Assembly: GCA_019414665.1 (NCBI GenBank)
Contig: DXLO01000009.1
Span: 1 to 64,000, forward strand
Origin: Bacteroides sp.
GTDB lineage: Bacteria; Bacteroidota; Bacteroidia; Bacteroidales; Bacteroidaceae
Reading direction: 5' to 3'
DNA: 64,000 nt
In this document: one piece after another, positions 35,339 through 44,997 of the stretch
How positions within the stretch are numbered: position 1 is the stretch's first letter
How the letters are laid out: every line of letters begins with the position of its first letter
Notes under the pieces: generated by a model
Database searches by the model: none
What the model saw: the letters and a program-made list of their open reading frames with translations, nothing else
What the model was told of the DNA's origin: nothing
Made by a program: the position numbers and the translations under genes

Positions 35339-37776
35339 TAAACAACGACTACAGCCCCAGTCTTGTTTCTGCCATAAAATTGGCCCAATCAATGGCCAGG
35401 CAGGAACGACAAAGTACATACGGTGTCCCACATCTGGTGTTAGCCATGCTGACAGAAAGTACGGGTCTTAAAGAAATCCTACAATCCATGCAAAAGGACG
35501 TTGCCTATCTGATGGATTGGTTTGACACGCGCAAAGAAATGTACACATCGTCGGAAAGTGACTCTGACGAAATATGTGCGGATGACGAACTATCCAAAGT
35601 ACTGGATGAAGCGGAACGCTCCAAAATAAAGCTGGGAAGCGATCACATTGATGCTCTTTGTGTGTTTACGGCCATATCCAGAGAAGGTGTCATCTATTCG
35701 CACCAGCAAATAGAATTACTTGGGGTAAGCGAAGAGGATATTCTAAAATATTATGATGCCCTTACACCAGCCTATTCCTTTCAGGGGGAAGAAAACCAGA
35801 TACTGGCCTCGTTTCCATACGCTGAAAATCTGAAAACAGAAGCAACCATCAAAAACGGAAGTATAGTGGTGGGCAGGGACAAAGAAATCAGAACCATGCT
35901 TGAATGCCTGGAACGCTCAGAAAATAAAGCCATAATGATAATAGGCGATTCCGGTATAGGAAAAACATCCATAATCAATGCCTTTGTAAAAGAAATATGT
36001 TACAATAAAGACGAAATGCTGCAACAGGTTTCTGTTGTAGGAATGAATACAGCCAAATTACTGGCCGGAACATCATCGGAAAATGAGATATCCCAAAAGA
36101 CTGTGGCCCTGATACATAAACTGAAACAAATTGAGCAGGTAGTTCTTGTGATAGACGACCTCCAGGTGTTGCTGGAAAACGGTAATACGGGTAAATCGAC
36201 AACTCTGATAAATATTCTCAATGCCCAGATTGGTGAAGGAGCCTGCAATCTCATATTTACAATTACAAAAGATGCATACCGTAAACATATAGAAAAGCAA
36301 TCTATAGAAAGCAAACTGGTTGTCATAAATGCGGAAGAGCTGGATTATTCCACTCTATTGTGTGCCTTACACCTGCACAAAAAGGAAATAGAAAGCCATT
36401 ACGGACTTGAAATTTCAGAAGACTGCATTCCTAATGTAATACAATTATCACGCCGATATTTCAAGGAACGCAGTCTCCCATCTGCAGCAATTGATCTTTT
36501 GGACAGAACTTCTGCCGCAGTACGGCTTTGCAACAAAAATGCAAGAAATACAATTGAAAATATCCGAGCGGAATTCGAACGTCTACAGGAGAATACAGAA
36601 GAAACAATTCAGAACTCCGATTTACAATTGCTTTACCGGATGATTTTCAATAAAATAGGTTCTGTCATAACATCAAAACTTTCAGTTACCTATACATGGA
36701 ATGATGAAGACAAATATGAGGTAAAAATCCATTGGATTAATAAAATCCTGAAAGAGCTGGAAAATCTATCACTCCGCACCATTGGAACTGTAACAGCAGC
36801 GGAAATTGAAGCAATCGTGGCCGAATGTACCAATATTCCTATCGGAAAAATACAGGCCAGGGAAAAAGACCGACTTCTCGGTATAGAATCAAAGCTCAGG
36901 GAAAGAGTCAAAGGTCAGGACAAAGCGATTGCCACCTTGTCTGATGCCATTATCGAATCACGAAGCGGATTGAGTGACCCAAAAAAGCCCATAGGCTCTT
37001 TCTTTTTCCTTGGACCTACCGGAACTGGTAAAACTGAGCTGACTAAATCATTGGCGGAACTGCTTTTTGACAATGAATCTGCCATGATCAGGTTTGATAT
37101 GTCCGAATTCAAGGAAGAGCATTCAGCAGCCCTGCTTTATGGAGCACCTCCGGGATATGTCGGCTATGAAGAAGGTGGTCTGCTGGTGACACAAATCAGA
37201 CAAAAGCCATATTCCGTAGTCCTTTTTGATGAAATCGAAAAAGCACATTCCAGCGTATATGATGTATTTCTTCAAATGATGGATGAAGGTAAGATACATG
37301 ACAAACTGGGTAGAGAAGGTGATTTTTCCAACTCGATAATCATTTTCACATCCAACATTGGAAGTCAATGGATTGTGGATCAGATACAGGCCGGCCATAC
37401 CCCAACATCTGCAAAACTTATTGAGGTTATGGCCCAATATTTCAGACCTGAATTTCTTGGACGATTGACTGAGGTGGTACCATTTTCTCCTATAAATGAA
37501 AATGTGGCAAAGGAAATCTTCCTATTGCATTTTTCAAGATTGAAAAAGCAGCTATTAGAACAAAAGAACATCAACCTTGAACTGGCGGAAGAGACACTCC
37601 AATACCTCTCACAAAAAGGGTTCTCACCAAAATACGGTGCACGTCCTATAGCAGGAGTTATAAGAACGTATATAAAAAAAACGGTATCAAGACTTATCGT
37701 TTCGGAAGAAATCAAACCAGGTGACAATATTGTAGTCAATCTCAGAAATAACGAACTTGTATGGGAACTCCAATAG
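35335..37776 (+). CDS. tssH: T6SS ATPase ClpV (TssH)
   Basis: AAA+ unfoldase that disassembles contracted sheaths. It has an N-terminal Clp-N repeat (residues ~1-145). The first AAA domain has Walker A GDSGIGKTS (~204) and Walker B VLVIDDLQ (~271). The second has Walker A GPTGTGKT (~559), Walker B VVLFDEIEKAH (~626) and sensor ITFTSNIGS-like IIFTSNIGS (~668). The 813-residue length is normal. The first Walker B carries Asp where most Clp proteins have Glu. Start overlaps tssF by 4 bp, end overlaps tssG by 16 bp. Confidence 0.95.
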   Translation: MINNDYSPSLVSAIKLAQSMARQERQSTYGVPHLVLAMLTESTGLKEILQSMQKDVAYLMDWFDTRKEMYTSSESDSDEICADDELSKVLDEAERSKIKLGSDHIDALCVFTAISREGVIYSHQQIELLGVSEEDILKYYDALTPAYSFQGEENQILASFPYAENLKTEATIKNGSIVVGRDKEIRTMLECLERSENKAIMIIGDSGIGKTSIINAFVKEICYNKDEMLQQVSVVGMNTAKLLAGTSSENEISQKTVALIHKLKQIEQVVLVIDDLQVLLENGNTGKSTTLINILNAQIGEGACNLIFTITKDAYRKHIEKQSIESKLVVINAEELDYSTLLCALHLHKKEIESHYGLEISEDCIPNVIQLSRRYFKERSLPSAAIDLLDRTSAAVRLCNKNARNTIENIRAEFERLQENTEETIQNSDLQLLYRMIFNKIGSVITSKLSVTYTWNDEDKYEVKIHWINKILKELENLSLRTIGTVTAAEIEAIVAECTNIPIGKIQAREKDRLLGIESKLRERVKGQDKAIATLSDAIIESRSGLSDPKKPIGSFFFLGPTGTGKTELTKSLAELLFDNESAMIRFDMSEFKEEHSAALLYGAPPGYVGYEEGGLLVTQIRQKPYSVVLFDEIEKAHSSVYDVFLQMMDEGKIHDKLGREGDFSNSIIIFTSNIGSQWIVDQIQAGHTPTSAKLIEVMAQYFRPEFLGRLTEVVPFSPINENVAKEIFLLHFSRLKKQLLEQKNINLELAEETLQYLSQKGFSPKYGARPIAGVIRTYIKKTVSRLIVSEEIKPGDNIVVNLRNNELVWELQ

Positions 37777-38702
37777 ACAGGAAAGAAAAAATAAACGAAC
37801 TGAAACGCAGCAGTGCAAACAATTACATTGCCGAAGTCTTTTTTGAAGAATTGCAGTTCATCCTCAAGGAAGACCTGCTGGATTCTCTCATGATAATTTG
37901 TCATGGGATGAATCCGCGTGTCCACTCCAAAGACATTCTGAGCGCTTCTTTACGTTATTTTTCTACGCCAAATTCATACAAGGAAGTTGTTACCCTGCAT
38001 CTTGCAAGGAACAGTATGTATCATCAGCTTCCGGAACTCCTGTTCCATCCCCTCGTCATAAGCACACCGGGAATGAGCAACAAGGAAATTGTGGATGCGA
38101 TACGTGACAACAAAAAAAAGGAGAAGGAGCTGATTTCTTTTTTTATTCCATTCGATACAGCCTTCTTCAAGGAACGTGTCAAAATCATCGACCGTGATTT
38201 GAATTTCTTTTCAAATCCAACAATGCGTGAAAATCTGAACCACCTTGTAGAAACGATGCTTGGCATATCATTGGATATCACTGACCATCAAAAGTACAAG
38301 CTGTTCCTTTTTCTTTGCAATTCGGATGAATACATGGAGAATCTCCAGGCCATTGAAAGGATGTTTTCTGTTGTTCTTGATCTTGAAGTCAGGCTCAGGT
38401 ATATACCACATGTGATTACCATTTCACAATATTCGCCTATCAATGAAGGTATTCTAGGAGAAAATCTTGGATTGAACGGAGAAGTGGAATGTGAAGGTGA
38501 TGATATGGAAGCAACCATAGTCTTCGGACAGTCTGAAAATTCAGAAGACTACAACGGACAATCACGAATCGACAATATTGTAACAAAGATACTGAGTTTC
38601 TTTATACTTTCATTCAGAGAAATACATATAAAACACCTGATACAGGGACATACTGACTGTATTTTGGGAGAAAACCGCTTGGGATATGATATGAATCTAT
38701 AA
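37761..38702 (+). CDS. tssG: T6SS baseplate protein TssG
   Basis: TssG-like wedge protein (313 aa) placed directly after clpV with a 16-bp overlap, as in other Bacteroidota T6SSiii loci. Sequence similarity to proteobacterial TssG is low, so the call rests on position, length and the absence of another TssG in the locus; segments such as R-L-R-Y-I-P-H-V-I-T and the early helical K-R-S-S-A-N-N-Y-I-A-E match the expected fold. Confidence 0.8.
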   Translation: MGTPIDRKEKINELKRSSANNYIAEVFFEELQFILKEDLLDSLMIICHGMNPRVHSKDILSASLRYFSTPNSYKEVVTLHLARNSMYHQLPELLFHPLVISTPGMSNKEIVDAIRDNKKKEKELISFFIPFDTAFFKERVKIIDRDLNFFSNPTMRENLNHLVETMLGISLDITDHQKYKLFLFLCNSDEYMENLQAIERMFSVVLDLEVRLRYIPHVITISQYSPINEGILGENLGLNGEVECEGDDMEATIVFGQSENSEDYNGQSRIDNIVTKILSFFILSFREIHIKHLIQGHTDCILGENRLGYDMNL

Positions 38703-38725
38703 ACAACAGATAAAAAAGTTAGAAT

Positions 38726-39604
38726 ATGGAAATGTTATTTTCTTTTTTCTTTAAATACCTGTTAGCGCCACTGCTCGTAACGGTTATGCTGTTTTTCCTG
38801 AACGGCATGAAAAATCTTAAACGGAAGCTGAGTATGAAAAAAGCCATTATCTTCATACTTATTTCAGCTTTGATAATTGCCCTTCCCTGCCTGTTGGGAC
38901 TTCTCAGGAATGAATTCGTATGGGGCGGACTTCTTCTGACAATCCTATGCTACATCGGACTGGGTTTTATTTTCTGGAAGTACACAGAATCGGATTCTTT
39001 CAAAGCAATCGGACTTGGAGAATCCATAGGAGGAACAATACTGCTGTTGTCTGTATCAGGCATACTCGGAGGATGGATATATTACCTTATATTTGAGAAG
39101 ATAAGCAATCTTCCGTATGCCATTTGGGGAGCGCTGAATGTACTCTGGTTCATAGTACCTTACATGGTTATGCTGGGCAGAAAACTGTTTCTGCTTATAC
39201 CGCCTCCCATCTATGCTCCGTGGGAATTGGAATTCGGGACTTTCGACCGTAACTATTGGGACAATATTGACAGCTTTGAATTCAAGTCCGTAAAAGTGAA
39301 AATCAACCGCAAGATAGGAGACAAGAATTACGCTTCGCTGGTTGTAAAACTGCCGGACGGCATTTCTCTGGGAAACTGGTTCAACTGGTTTATAGAAGAC
39401 CAGAACCGCAGATTTCCACAGAACAGGATTGAAACAGGAAAAGACGGTTACAAGGTGGGATGGACTTTTTATACGACAAAATGGTTCAGTTATCCGCTGC
39501 TGATACGGATTCTTGATCCACACAAGGACAGCAAGCAGAACAAAATCAGAAACAACCGACCTATATATATCAGAAGAGTAAAATTAACTTCAACAAAAGA
39601 GTAA
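38726..39604 (+). CDS. tssN: T6SSiii membrane protein TssN
   Basis: Bacteroidota-specific T6SS component thought to be part of the membrane complex that replaces TssJLM. It has five hydrophobic segments in the first ~155 residues (starting at ~3, 33, 57, 88 and 125) and a cytoplasmic C-terminal domain of ~130 residues (W-E-L-E-F-G-T-F-D-R, D-G-Y-K-V-G-W-T-F-Y). Length 292 and the position between tssG and tssK match. Confidence 0.85.
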   Translation: MEMLFSFFFKYLLAPLLVTVMLFFLNGMKNLKRKLSMKKAIIFILISALIIALPCLLGLLRNEFVWGGLLLTILCYIGLGFIFWKYTESDSFKAIGLGESIGGTILLLSVSGILGGWIYYLIFEKISNLPYAIWGALNVLWFIVPYMVMLGRKLFLLIPPPIYAPWELEFGTFDRNYWDNIDSFEFKSVKVKINRKIGDKNYASLVVKLPDGISLGNWFNWFIEDQNRRFPQNRIETGKDGYKVGWTFYTTKWFSYPLLIRILDPHKDSKQNKIRNNRPIYIRRVKLTSTKE

Positions 39605-39608
39605 GCAT

Positions 39609-40754
39609 ATGAAGATAGAACATTTACCGATTAATTGGGTCAACGGAGTAAAGTTGACAAAGGATCATTTCTTCGGGAATTATTATAACATGATAGAATC
39701 TCTATATGGAAGCATTGAAGGCCAACTCACGGACTATAATTATGGAATCGGGAGGGCATTTGACAACTCAAATGACAATGTAGAATTCGATATAACCGGA
39801 GAATCCCTTGATACCCTGTGTGTACGGCTGAAGAAATGTAACGGACTGACAAGAGGCGGTATTCCAATCATCTTCTATGAAGGGCTATATGGAGATTATG
39901 TACCGACAGCGACATTGCCAGACAGCAACCCTCTCGCTATTGAGGACAATGTATTCCTTATTCTTGTATCAATCAATCCTTATGAGATGATACCCATAGG
40001 TGAACCAGATCCGGAAGTTGTACCCTTGCATCATCCTCACGTATTGCCGAGCATAAAGATGCATATTATACCCAAAAGCCAAACGAACAAGGCTTTTTAC
40101 AACAAAAACTTTCTGATAATCGGAGAAATAAAATCCCATGGAAACGCATTTGCTGTAAACCGCCAATATATACCGCCATTACAGAAATCTGTTTATCATG
40201 ACGGCTTGAAATCGTTCATAAATCAACTGACTCATATCCTGCACAACATACGGGAAGATATAAGGACGATATACAGCCGCAACCTGTCGGACAAACGCAG
40301 GGATGCGCTGGCCAATAATACGTTTGTCCTGTGCAATGCATTCAGCAGTTTTTATAACAGCCATATTTTCTTTATAGAACAGATAGCTCAAGAACAGCCT
40401 CCTATTTTTCTTATCCGGGCAGTCAATGAATTGGCAAACGGATTCGTTTCCGCCTTACAGACCTTGTCTGAAACCATGCGTGAGGAGCTGCTGCAATATT
40501 ATTACGAGTGGACCAATATTACTCCATCAGACTTTATGCACAGTATTGAAAAAGTTGCCGGTATTACATACGAGCATACGGATATCAGTTCTTCACTGCA
40601 TACTTCAGGTGCATTCCTTTCTCTTCTGGAACGGATGTTCCACAAAATGGGGGAACTGGAATATATCGGCCTTGTGAGAGAAAATATTGTAGTCGGAGAA
40701 GAAAGTACTGCTTCACCTCAAGAAGAGAAGAAAAAGAAATGGTCTTTCATGTAA
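39609..40754 (+). CDS. tssK: T6SS baseplate/membrane-complex connector TssK
   Basis: TssK (VasE) homologue, 381 residues, with the early I-N-W-V-N-G-V-K-L-T-K-D-H-F pattern (family: 'W..G..L.pqHF'), a central H-H-P-H-V-L-P-S-I-K-M segment and the helical C-terminal neck. It bridges the baseplate to the membrane complex in the cytoplasm. It starts 4 bp after tssN. Confidence 0.92.
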   Translation: MKIEHLPINWVNGVKLTKDHFFGNYYNMIESLYGSIEGQLTDYNYGIGRAFDNSNDNVEFDITGESLDTLCVRLKKCNGLTRGGIPIIFYEGLYGDYVPTATLPDSNPLAIEDNVFLILVSINPYEMIPIGEPDPEVVPLHHPHVLPSIKMHIIPKSQTNKAFYNKNFLIIGEIKSHGNAFAVNRQYIPPLQKSVYHDGLKSFINQLTHILHNIREDIRTIYSRNLSDKRRDALANNTFVLCNAFSSFYNSHIFFIEQIAQEQPPIFLIRAVNELANGFVSALQTLSETMREELLQYYYEWTNITPSDFMHSIEKVAGITYEHTDISSSLHTSGAFLSLLERMFHKMGELEYIGLVRENIVVGEESTASPQEEKKKKWSFM

Positions 40755-40770
40755 TTAAAAAATCTGAATT

Positions 40771-41271
40771 ATGGAAGCAATGAACATAGAAGAGCGCAAA
40801 AGCGCCAAGTGGAAATTCTCCATCATATTCGCCGTCACTTTACTGGTCATTGCCTTATGCGGCAGTATCTCGATTGTGACAGCACAGAGAGGAATCGCAC
40901 TTCTTGAAAACAAAAAGTCGGAATACGACGAAGTGTTCAAGAAACAGGCTGAACTCAATTTCCAGATTGAAGAACTGTTCCGTGAACTGAACAGTCTGAA
41001 AACCAAGAAGCGAAATGCGAGCGAACACAAGCATTTGCAAAATCTGATAACCAAGAAGCGCCAGCTGATGGAGAATGAGATAACCAGCTTCGCATCCAAC
41101 AAGCAGAACTATGAGGTATACAAGGTAATGCTCGACCAGATAAAAGAGATACAGGTTACCATGGATAACCTTGACCGTGAAGCTAAAAAAAGAGAATCCA
41201 ATATTGAGCAATTGGAGAAATGCAGGAATAAGTATCAGGAATTAACAAAAGAAAAATTGCAGAAACCATGA
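40771..41271 (+). CDS. tssO: T6SSiii single-pass coiled-coil protein, TssO-like
   Basis: A short cytoplasmic N-terminus, one membrane segment (~17-37, F-S-I-I-F-A-V-T-L-L-V-I-A-L) and a long periplasmic coiled coil (~45-160) rich in K/E/Q heptads. Length and position after tssK fit TssO of the Bacteroidota system. Its stop overlaps the next start by 4 bp. It could be exchanged in name with the following gene, which has the same topology. Confidence 0.7.
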   Translation: MEAMNIEERKSAKWKFSIIFAVTLLVIALCGSISIVTAQRGIALLENKKSEYDEVFKKQAELNFQIEELFRELNSLKTKKRNASEHKHLQNLITKKRQLMENEITSFASNKQNYEVYKVMLDQIKEIQVTMDNLDREAKKRESNIEQLEKCRNKYQELTKEKLQKP

Positions 41272-41714
41272 CAAAAGATGAAAATATATGGGGTAATGTA
41301 CGCTTTGCGATATTGCTGGTGTTTACCGTAGTGCTGACCTTTATCATCCTATGCAAGTATGTGTTTGATGTTCCAATGAAAGAAAGCTCGGAGCTGATCA
41401 AGGACATCAACCACTCGGAAACCATATTTACCGAACAAAAGGAACATGCAAAAAAATCTTCGGTAATATGGAATCAAATCGATTCATTGGATTTTAACGC
41501 ATACCAGGTACAGCGTATGGATGAAATAAAGGGAAAAATATATGGCCTTCAGGAAATCTACACCAAAAACGGAATGAATTCGAGATTCATGTTCGGTGCA
41601 CTGACTTCCAAAACATTAAGATTCCACTTCGACATACAGGAAGAACTGAGTGCCCTGAAACACAACAATGAGCTAATAGAAAAAGACCTGGAAGAATGTA
41701 AAGCTAATCTATAA
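41268..41714 (+). CDS. T6SSiii single-pass envelope protein (TssO/TssP/TssQ set)
   Basis: Same topology as its neighbour: one membrane segment (~12-33, R-F-A-I-L-L-V-F-T-V-V-L-T-F-I-I-L) followed by a helical periplasmic part of ~110 residues. It belongs to the small trans-envelope proteins of T6SSiii between tssK and tssR; I cannot assign the exact letter from sequence alone. ATGA overlap with the preceding gene indicates coupled translation. Confidence 0.72.
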   Translation: MTKDENIWGNVRFAILLVFTVVLTFIILCKYVFDVPMKESSELIKDINHSETIFTEQKEHAKKSSVIWNQIDSLDFNAYQVQRMDEIKGKIYGLQEIYTKNGMNSRFMFGALTSKTLRFHFDIQEELSALKHNNELIEKDLEECKANL

Positions 41715-41719
41715 GCGAT

Positions 41720-42661
41720 ATGGATAACAAGAGAAAAATTATCATCACCGCCCTTGGTATACTTGCCATAGGAGGTATAATCATCATCCTGTTGTTGCCC
41801 TCTAAATCCCAACTGAGCAACATCGACTTTTATGTATTTGATTCCAATGACAATTATCATTACGAAGTGAATGAGAAACTGGAATTTATGATAAACGATA
41901 CAGTTGCCGTAAAAGGAAGAAAACTGTTGTGGCAGATGGGAAACGGTGATGCAATAAGCGATAAAAGCAATATGAAATACAGCTATGAATCTCCGGGTAA
42001 ATATCTGGTAACCTTGAAAATAGACAACAGTTATACCATCAACAAATACATAAAAGTAATATCCGGAACTGAACGCGCAGCCATTGATTCTGTTCCGCAT
42101 ATCTATGGTGTGTCTGAAGGCTATCAGGGAGAAGAACTTGTCTTTGCGGCAGAGGGATATGGCATGAATTCCTGGCAATGGGAATTTGGAGAAACCGGTA
42201 CTGTGGATGCATACGACCAGCAGGTAGTCTATACCTATGAGAATCCTGGAGAATATACTGTAAAACTGCAAACGAATACAACGCAGTATCCTGTAAAACA
42301 TCACATAACAATCCTGCCACGTTTTGAAAAAGCAGAAGAAATAGTAACAGTAGATTCACTCGTGCTGGCACAGAACGACATCCGCAAACATTTGCAAGCC
42401 ATTGCAGATGCGCGCGTTTCACAGCACTCTGTCTATTACGAACACTATAACTACATACGGAACAAATACTTCTGTATCCCTGCTGACAGGGTCGCAGTCG
42501 TGGTAAACGGAGACAAATACAATGACTTTACCGGTTATTGCCAAGGGCTTCATTTCTTCGAAAGCAATACCAAACGTCGCGTCCGTATTGATGAAGTACT
42601 TATCGACAAACTTCATTGTGTATCAACTATACAAATAACCCAAAGTTACACAGAGAGATGA
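41720..42661 (+). CDS. T6SSiii PKD-domain envelope protein (TssP-like candidate)
   Basis: An N-terminal membrane anchor (~7-27, I-I-I-T-A-L-G-I-L-A-I-G) is followed by two PKD-type beta-sandwich domains: K-L-L-W-Q-M-G-N-G-D, S-Y-E-S-P-G-K-Y-L-V-T-L (~70-95), then W-Q-W-E-F-G-E-T-G, Y-E-N-P-G-E-Y-T-V-K-L (~145-180). A C-terminal helical domain follows. PKD domains suit scaffolding in the periplasm. Its last 4 bp overlap the tssR start. Confidence 0.75.
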   Translation: MDNKRKIIITALGILAIGGIIIILLLPSKSQLSNIDFYVFDSNDNYHYEVNEKLEFMINDTVAVKGRKLLWQMGNGDAISDKSNMKYSYESPGKYLVTLKIDNSYTINKYIKVISGTERAAIDSVPHIYGVSEGYQGEELVFAAEGYGMNSWQWEFGETGTVDAYDQQVVYTYENPGEYTVKLQTNTTQYPVKHHITILPRFEKAEEIVTVDSLVLAQNDIRKHLQAIADARVSQHSVYYEHYNYIRNKYFCIPADRVAVVVNGDKYNDFTGYCQGLHFFESNTKRRVRIDEVLIDKLHCVSTIQITQSYTER

Positions 42662-44991
42662 AACAGAAATATTACAAATCCATAGCCATATTATTTCTGG
42701 TGTGGGCCGGATGCAGTATGCCCGTACACGTATCAGGGCAAGTATCTGCATGGAACAGAACCAGAACAACAGGAAAAAATATATTCAACTATCTGCCGGA
42801 TGCCGAAAAAAATCCTGCAGTCAAAAAAAACAGAAGCAATCTGATTGTCTACTCTGACAGAAATGGTAACCAGGCATACGAGGATGCTTATTTCCAGCGT
42901 AAAAGAGGAAAACAGGAAATTGGTGTCCCATACTACATCATTGATGAAGAAAACGGGAACTACAGTCTTGTCCGTGCCGATCAAGACATTATAGGCAAGC
43001 CCAAGGTGTTTTACAGTTTCCTATTATCCAAAAAAAGGCATTTCAAAGAACCTTCGAAGGTCGAATATGCCGGATGGATCCCTGCAGACAATATTCTGAT
43101 GTTTGACCATGCCTACATTGATAAAGGAAACAATCAGCCAGTAAAATTCCGTGTAGGACTGACACAGCCGAAGCGATTGCTAGACATGGGCAGATATTTC
43201 AGAGGAGACACGTTGAGCGTATTCGGCGAGCCTCTCCTGAAAAACAAGATGGAAGGCGGCCTATTAAGCGGACAAATCGTCTATGCCTACAAGTACGACA
43301 AAAGCAAGCGCTCCGTACTGGTATCAGATTGTCCCACTCTGGACGATGATTCCCGAAAAGTATTCGGATGGATACCTTCTGACCTGATTGCAGAAGTCGG
43401 CCAGAACAGGTCATTCCTACTGAGCGGGGATTATACCGATTCAATTCCCGGACTAACCCAAATGCATGATACCATTCAGATACAGGAAGCCAGCCTGCAG
43501 TCAAGGATACTGTTTGACTATGCAGGTAATGCACGACAATCCGGTTTGTCGGAATCCGGACACACGGATATCAATATTCCAGTTCTGGTATGGAACAGCA
43601 GATGGAATAATCTGATAAACATCAAAGGAGGAAACATCCATTCTTCTGATATCAGACGTATGGAAAAAGAAAATAATCTGGTAAACATCCATTTCCTTTA
43701 TTTCGAGCATGAGCAGCAACGTGCAAATATGCTTTGCAATACCCTGCAAAACATGAAAATGAAATTATCCCCGGATGTACAATACAGATTCACCGCCACA
43801 TGTATATCCAATACAGGTAACCGTTACTCCCAAGTACTTTCCGATTTTTCCAAATGGATCGATTTCATTACGACTGACAGCATTCAATTTTCATCACCAC
43901 GCGGAAATACAGGACTAAACAGCGCTTTGAGCAATATCATGAATACGATAAACGGAAATGTCTTTGATAAAAATCTGTTTATCATATTAGGCAGCAATCA
44001 AAACCTGAAAATAAATGAAAGCCTGATAGCCAGAGCGGGACAAAAATCAGCCAGTTTTCTGTTTGTACAGACAAATCGCTCCTATGATACGCCATATCAG
44101 GACTTTGTCCTTCAAGCCAAGTCAACACTGGATGAGCTGTCACGGCAATATGTGAACCATATAGCCAACTATATCGTAGATGACAAGCTGGTCAAACCGG
44201 AGCTTTTCCGAAATATGGAAACAGACGAGGCCAATATCTTTTTGTTTGACGTACCCTCGAAGAGCCTTTCAGCAGGAGGTATCATATTCCCCAAAGGAAG
44301 AGGTATCCTTCACAACACAGCCTTGGAGCTTGCACTGGATTCTATCAACATGAATATCCAAATGACAAATGAAACATTGCTGGAATCCTTGCAATATCAT
44401 GAAAGCAAACTGGGAACATTAAGGAGCCGTCCGACAAATGACCTAAAAGAAATTATCAGAAAAGTATATAAAAATGATACCATACGAATGGAAAGAATAA
44501 GCCGCAACAGCGTGTCAGACACTTATTTCACAAAACTTTCCATACCAGATTCAACACTTTGCAAATATGAGGAAGGATACATTTTCAGTGAAAAGGAATT
44601 GGAAAACCTGTTACAGAACTATCGAGGATTGCTCCCTGAATTTGCGGACAGCATACAAAAAAAGGAATTCAGGGTATTGCGGAGAATATACAGGAAACAA
44701 AGAAGCGGTATAAACCGGTCATTCCATCGTAAACTTCTGAAAAGAAATGCGGTAATATCAGACCTGTTTTATTACCGTACAGGAATTCCTGCAAAAGAAG
44801 AACTGCTTTATAACCTCAAAATCCGAAAACTGAAACAAAGAAAATGCAAGAAAAACGGCTTCCATTCCATTTATCCAGCTGTAATTGACAAGCTAAAGAT
44901 ACTGGAAGGAATGTATGCGGAGCAATCATTCGAAACCGTATCAATGTCGGGAGAAACTTATTACTTCATTCCAAAACATTTATTACCGTAA
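42658..44991 (+). CDS. tssR: T6SSiii periplasmic protein TssR
   Basis: A large secreted protein (777 aa from ATG 42658) that fits TssR of Bacteroidota T6SSs. The chosen start overlaps the preceding stop (ATGA) and gives a signal sequence with A-G-C, so it may be a lipoprotein, though the -3 residue (Trp) is unusual. Two SH3-like segments (Y-Y-I-I-D-E-E-N-G, A-G-W-I-P-A-D-N) precede a vWA-like middle (L-F-I-I-L-G-S-N near 440), and the C-terminus is helical and basic. The last core gene of the operon before a regulator-like gene. Confidence 0.82.
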   Translation: MKQKYYKSIAILFLVWAGCSMPVHVSGQVSAWNRTRTTGKNIFNYLPDAEKNPAVKKNRSNLIVYSDRNGNQAYEDAYFQRKRGKQEIGVPYYIIDEENGNYSLVRADQDIIGKPKVFYSFLLSKKRHFKEPSKVEYAGWIPADNILMFDHAYIDKGNNQPVKFRVGLTQPKRLLDMGRYFRGDTLSVFGEPLLKNKMEGGLLSGQIVYAYKYDKSKRSVLVSDCPTLDDDSRKVFGWIPSDLIAEVGQNRSFLLSGDYTDSIPGLTQMHDTIQIQEASLQSRILFDYAGNARQSGLSESGHTDINIPVLVWNSRWNNLINIKGGNIHSSDIRRMEKENNLVNIHFLYFEHEQQRANMLCNTLQNMKMKLSPDVQYRFTATCISNTGNRYSQVLSDFSKWIDFITTDSIQFSSPRGNTGLNSALSNIMNTINGNVFDKNLFIILGSNQNLKINESLIARAGQKSASFLFVQTNRSYDTPYQDFVLQAKSTLDELSRQYVNHIANYIVDDKLVKPELFRNMETDEANIFLFDVPSKSLSAGGIIFPKGRGILHNTALELALDSINMNIQMTNETLLESLQYHESKLGTLRSRPTNDLKEIIRKVYKNDTIRMERISRNSVSDTYFTKLSIPDSTLCKYEEGYIFSEKELENLLQNYRGLLPEFADSIQKKEFRVLRRIYRKQRSGINRSFHRKLLKRNAVISDLFYYRTGIPAKEELLYNLKIRKLKQRKCKKNGFHSIYPAVIDKLKILEGMYAEQSFETVSMSGETYYFIPKHLLP

Positions 44992-44997
44992 AAGCAT

